This document shows, piece by piece, positions 59,063 to 64,000 of a stretch of 64,000 bases of DNA (position 1 is its first letter; every line of letters begins with the position of its first letter). The stretch is taken from assembly GCA_013399875.1 (NCBI GenBank), contig VXAZ01005564.1, forward strand, positions 310,001 through 374,000, written 5' to 3'. Below the pieces are notes generated by a model, which saw only the letters and a program-made list of their open reading frames with translations, was not told the origin of the DNA and did not search any database. This stretch comes from Gymnorhina tibicen (Eukaryota > Chordata > Aves > Passeriformes > Artamidae). A program made the position numbers and the translations under genes.

Positions 59063-61689
59063 CCACTGATTTTACTACTAAATTTTTACTGAGACAAGAC
59101 CATACCAAAGCTAAAGGTGGCACGAGACAGGGACTGAATGCCCCCCATAGCTGGGGTGCTCAGACCAGCTACGACAAAGCAACACTGCTGTGGGCACCAA
59201 ACAAGACTCACCACAGGGAATTCAGCAGGGAACATCTTGCACAAGTCTTAGCATCGTTCTAAAAAAAGATTTCAGCAGTAAAAAGCTTGTTGGTCTAAAC
59301 CAACACCTGCTTTTTCTTACGAAAGGTCTCCTCCTGTCACTGGTACCACTGAGCCATCTGCAGACACCAAAGCTGCTCTAACACCTCCTGGAACATCGCT
59401 GGAAGGGACACACAAAACTTTCCCCTCGAGATTAGCATGTTCCAACCCTAAAGCTCTGAGGTACAGTAACATTGGCTTGGTTACAGCAAAGGTCATTCAG
59501 ATCAAGTTAAGGCTGCCCTCAATGTAAAGGAAAAGGGTATAGTTTATATCTCTTAAGTGAACAACCAAAGTATTCACATTTCCTACACAGCTCACGGAAA
59601 ACTTCCGTGACTACTGTTTTAGACAAGTAAGTCAAGGAAGCACAGGCTCTCCTGTAAGTTTTAAAATCTGTTTTCTAATGTTTTCAAATCCCCTATTGTT
59701 ACAAACAACACTTATGTCTCCTGAAACTGTAAAATTACAGGAGGAGAAGTTTTCCATTGCACCTTACTTGTGCAATTGCCAGTGGTTTTGGCCAGTTTCA
59801 TGTTCTGAAAAAGTTTTCTCCGTTTCAGTCCTCCAAAGTAACGGGAGTGAAAAATCACTTGAATAAATTATGATCTTAAGAAAGGCAGTCTCTAAGTACA
59901 GCCAAATTAAACTTAAAACTCAGCAAAGCTAAATGAAAATTGTAGCTGTTAGCATACTTTCCTCATATGCTCAGTAAAGTTCCAGTGTATTTACACACAG
60001 ATACCCTGACACACTTAGACAAGCAAAGTTACTCTCTCAACAGCCCAGAAATAACACAGAAATTGTTCATAAGCAACTTGCCATGCAAAAGAGATGAACC
60101 ATGCTGAATTTCAAAGCCAACACTGGAAAAAGGAAACATAAGGCAAAACCAGTAAGAATCAAATTTGTGAGTAAAGGAATTCTCCCAAAGCAACTTGACA
60201 CCAAAACCATCAGTCTCAAAAGGCTGTACCACACTGGTAACAAGCCTAAACTCAGGTATTTTTGTTACTATTTACCTCTGGTAGCCCAGAGAGCATCAAG
60301 TATCAGGGAATATCTGCCTTTAAAGTATCAACACTGATTTCTATAATTATATTTCATATGATACAAGATATTTTAATTTCTTTTCCAGTTATTAAAAGTT
60401 TTGCACTACCAGAAGTGAAGATGATATAAGAAAAGTATTTGTAAGTAAACACCAAATATTACCAGGCAACAACAACAAAAATACCCTCACCTCCTTCCAA
60501 GCACAAATACCGTCAGCACCACATTAAACCCATTAGCAAAATTCTTCAACTAGTGTCAGGGAATATTGTTTCAGGCAACAGCATCTACCTGATGTTCTTG
60601 CTGGCCTGACTTCAGAAGACACTGTCAACTAAAAAACATCAAAAAATACCTACTTTTTTCCCCCTAGACATCTAGAGCTCTATTTACAGAAAAGCTGGAG
60701 TCAATTTATTGAGAGAAACACAAGTTTCCATACTGCTACTTCTGAAATGATTTTGCTTTGGATTAAGTAGGGGGGAAAAACCTCTTCCTTCAATACAGAG
60801 GAGCTGTAGAAATGAATCTGAGAACACAACACACAGTTCCCATACCTAGATATTATATTTCCCATTATGCACACTCACTTAAAATGCATAGAGAGGGAAC
60901 AATACTTTCAGGCCACACTCCACCGTGATTCTGGACTTCCAGGGAGCTCCACCTTTAGTACCACGGAAGTTTATTTAACCAGGAAGGAACCATTTAGAAC
61001 CAGAATGGTTCGTGATGTTTTGGACAAACAAACTCTGGATCCAAACTAGAGCCTTCCCTAACGCAATGTAAATTAACTGGAAAAATTCCAAACAGCTCTT
61101 ACTAAGAAGTCTAGAAGCCACAAAGTGAAGAAACTTTCACTTTACTGTATTTAACATCTACATATATTTGAACTCAACCTGTAAGAAGAATGACCTTTTA
61201 TTCAGCTTAAAATTGGAAATTAATTATACCTGAATAAGCACATTTATTTTCATTTCCCCTCACAAAAGGGAAGTTATATTGTTGTAATTTAAGTCAAACT
61301 GTGACAATGGCACAATTATCATGTCCTGGCCCTGACCTGACATTTCTAAATGATAACAAAAAAGTAAAAGACACAGTTCATGCTGACAGTATGTAATGAA
61401 TGAGAATGTTAGGCCAAAAGTTATGTGAGAAATTACTTGCTGATACTTAGCTCATCAGTTAGAATATACAGCACGTCATCATGACTGTCCACGTACTTTC
61501 ACAACATATGGTCCCTTAAATATTAATAATATTGTTTGAATGAGAAACTTACACACAGTGGAAGAAAATAATCTCAAGAGAGCGTGTATAACACTGCAAA
61601 TTACTTAAACAGTATTGCTTGGGCACAGTTATTGATCCAACCAGCTGCTACCTTGGGTTCAAGAAAACCACACCAAAAGCTCTGAGAAG

Positions 61690-61765
61690 CTGGAGATACC
61701 TTGGTTCTACCTGAATCTGACTGACCTCAGTGGCACCCAGCTAATGCAGAGGTATTAAACCAGGA
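61690..61765 (+). repeat. Possible ancient repeat fragment
   Basis: CTGACTGACCTCAGTGGCACCCAGCTAATGCAGAGG resembles the 'CATTGACCTCAGTGG..TTACACCAGCTAA' text found in old dispersed repeats of amniotes. The match is short and could be chance. Confidence 0.25.
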
Positions 61766-63316
61766 AACACAACTGTTTCACTGGATTTGCATTCTATTTG
61801 AAACAAAGGAAAACAAGGTTTTTTTAGATTATTCAAGTAATAGGCTTTTTAAAGAAACAGACAAACATACTGAACATGACAATTTCAAAACTTGTTACGA
61901 ATTTTGTTTCTTGGAGTTCCTGAAGTGGCAGCAGCAGAACCTGAAGAGGAATCACAGTGAATCTCTCTTATACTTGTTCCCTAATCCTCCCCAAGTGCCA
62001 TTTCTGACACATAATACTGGACTACACAAGCCACTGGTCTAAACTAGTGTTGCACTGATTCTTAGAAATTCTCTTCCTAGAAATTTCAGCAGACCAGATG
62101 CCACTGTTACAGAAAATGTGTGCTTAGTACCACAGATCTGATTAAAGGAATTTGGTGAATCATCAGTATCTACAACATTCTAAAATATATTATTTATGAG
62201 ATACATAAACAGACCACATGAAACATTTTTTCATTTAAATAAGAGAAGCTGCTTCTTAGCCACAGGGTAAGAAGATACTTCCCAGCTACTGGGAGGAGAA
62301 AGGGGAGAATGGACCCTGCTGTAGCAATCACTGACACAACAAGAGGGACAAGGCTTTCCTTCCACATGTTTAACATATAGGACTGAAAAACCTCTTTCTC
62401 TGTGGAAAGTTTCACAGAAAGATACACCAAGTTTATTCCCACCAGATACGAGAGTGTACTTTCAACACATGCAAACAATATGCAGAAATGCCATATGAAT
62501 TTACTACCTGGAAATCAGATAACACCACCTACAGCATAATGATATTCACTGGCACCTCCTCCTGTACTTTCGTGCAGGAATTAAGAGGGACCTTTCAGGA
62601 GTTTGGACCTATAGCACACAACATAACCAACGGCACATGCTGTGTGTTCCAAACACATTTCTGAAATGTTTAAGTTATGTATTTTAGTAGGTTATTAACA
62701 GTTGGTGTTGGCAGCAAAAGGCTACATTTCTCTAAAAACATTAATCATGTAAACCTAGCCATAAACATTTTTATGAGTAAGTTTTTTATAAAGCACTGCA
62801 CTGACATGAGCTAGTCAATCCTTTCCTAAGGGGCAGATTAAGTATTAAAGTACATCCAAGGTGTGGCATCGTATCAGTTTACCCTTAGTGGCAGTTACAC
62901 TTACACAATTAGAGAAAATTCTACATCAGCTTCGTCATTTGAGACCAGGAGCCTGTGACAATGCTGGGTTCTACCAAGTGATTCTGAGGGAAGAAATCCT
63001 GGTGGACAATTTACAGCCTGAGCTGTGTAACTACAGATTAAGTCACCAGAGGGAAAAAAACCAAACAACGCATTTTCACACTACGTGATAATTATGAAAT
63101 CCACAAGGTACAAAGGTAGTGCAAGTGTTCTGTCTTGAGCACTGTGCCTCACAGAGCATTTCAAATATTTGCCTGACCTAGCTCTGCATTTATCCTTTCT
63201 GCATTAGCAATCAATAAAAAAAGAGAGGGGAGAGAAGAAGTATCTGGGTGATAATTTCACCGTAGGCAATCAACATTCATATCCAGCATTAATATTCAGG
63301 AAATGCCCCAAGTCTC

Positions 63317-63330
63317 AATCATTAATGATT
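63317..63330. repeat. 14-bp perfect palindrome AATCATTAATGATT
   Basis: It is fully self-complementary and contains homeodomain-type ATTA cores in both directions. It may be chance in A/T-rich sequence. Confidence 0.7.
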
Positions 63331-64000
63331 AAGTATCACCACACCCTGGAATATTTTACTACATATCTGTATTGACATCATGAGATCCAAACTTCAAACG
63401 TAATTGCTTGCCATTTCAAAGATCTTCTTGGAATTCAGGGACACTCACTAAATATATAGAAACTCCTGTGCCAAGGCAACAAACAACTGTATTAAAAAAG
63501 CTGTAGTCTCAACTTTCAACACACTTCAGCAGATTGAGGAAATTTTAAGACATTTTAAATATAAACAATTATCTTCTGGAAGACCGAATTTAGAAAATTT
63601 AAACCTTAGACTAAGAGTGACTTCTTGCATTTAATAAGAAATAATACTTTATGCTTTGTAATTTCACCTCTCAGTATGATATATCTGTTACACAACTTGC
63701 CAGAGCATTAACAGCTGCACTCCTGAGCTTGCACAGCCCAGCTCTTGGTGAACGTTCAGCACATGGAAACGGCTCTGGGAATCCAAACCACCCCTGGACA
63801 CCCAGTAGGGCACGGGAGTCGTGTGTTCCGATGGAGCAGAGACTGCAATGCTTAAATGTTCACCACCTTTTGCAGTATTATTACTGTTAAAGACACTGAT
63901 GAAAATCTGAAATAAGTCACGTGTTTACTTTCATTTCGCAAAAAGGATGTTTATTTTTGTGACAAAGATGTTCTCCCCAAAGTTACTGGGTGTCCTATTT

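Larger units (their letters stand above)
47794..64000 (-). other. Intron 3 (or 2), at least 16.2 kb, runs off the window
   Basis: I searched by eye for the antisense of the P-loop exon (GAGESGKS...VKQMRILHV) and did not find it, so exons 1-3 should lie to the right. Contents seen are an octamer-bearing direct repeat (47.97-48.02 kb), a perfect hairpin (52.92 kb), an old palindromic repeat (56.8-56.9 kb), a MIR-like piece (58.97 kb) and a 14-bp palindrome at 63.32 kb. The 149-codon minus-strand frame at 55395-55844 is of unknown meaning. Confidence 0.75.

Noticed and set aside
47794..64000. Search for exons 1-3 (P-loop GAGESGKS and N-terminal MGCLGNSK)
   Set aside because: No antisense match was seen by eye on the minus strand; these exons are presumed to lie beyond the right edge.

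Overview
This is a vertebrate nuclear locus, most likely from a bird. It is A+T-rich, intron-dominated DNA with GT-AG splice sites. It has little recent repeat content: one decayed CR1-type LINE tail (about 21,357-21,479) plus a few very old MIR-like and palindromic fragments. There are no bacterial, phage or plasmid features. The open frames longer than about 60 codons are chance frames, apart from those that cover exons.

One gene accounts for the window. It lies on the minus strand and encodes a stimulatory G-protein alpha subunit (Gs alpha, GNAS-type). Ten coding exons can be placed to the base. In human 13-exon numbering they run right to left: exon 4 (47739-47793), 5 (47535-47654), 6 (34722-34819), 7 (6609-6663), 8 (6176-6249), 9 (5676-5734), 10 (3905-4025), 11 (2849-2979), 12 (2259-2326) and 13 (1237-1383). 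They join in frame into 309 codons, the length of human residues 86-394, with no indel. Exons 1-3 (N-terminus, P-loop and the short optional exon) were not found and should lie beyond base 64,000.

Layout: 1-900 is 3' flank or extended 3' UTR. About 905-1236 is a candidate 3' UTR. Bases 1237-6663 hold exons 13-7 with short introns (359-1,650 bp). A 28-kb intron (6664-34721) contains G+C-rich patches, a compact cluster of factor-site matches near 13.0 kb, the CR1 tail and a MIR. Exon 6 follows, then a 12.7-kb intron, then exons 5 and 4 separated by an 84-bp intron. At least 16.2 kb of the next upstream intron fills the rest.

Main points of interest: (1) compared with human Gs alpha as I remember it, I count 22 substitutions in exons 4-7 (helical domain) and one in exons 8-13, so the gene is either an ortholog with a diverged helical domain or a Gs-family paralog; (2) the 84-bp intron between exons 4 and 5 is a multiple of three and has no stop in frame, so retaining it would add 28 residues; (3) several sharp inverted and direct repeats carry known binding motifs. 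I did not find an unprecedented multi-gene system.
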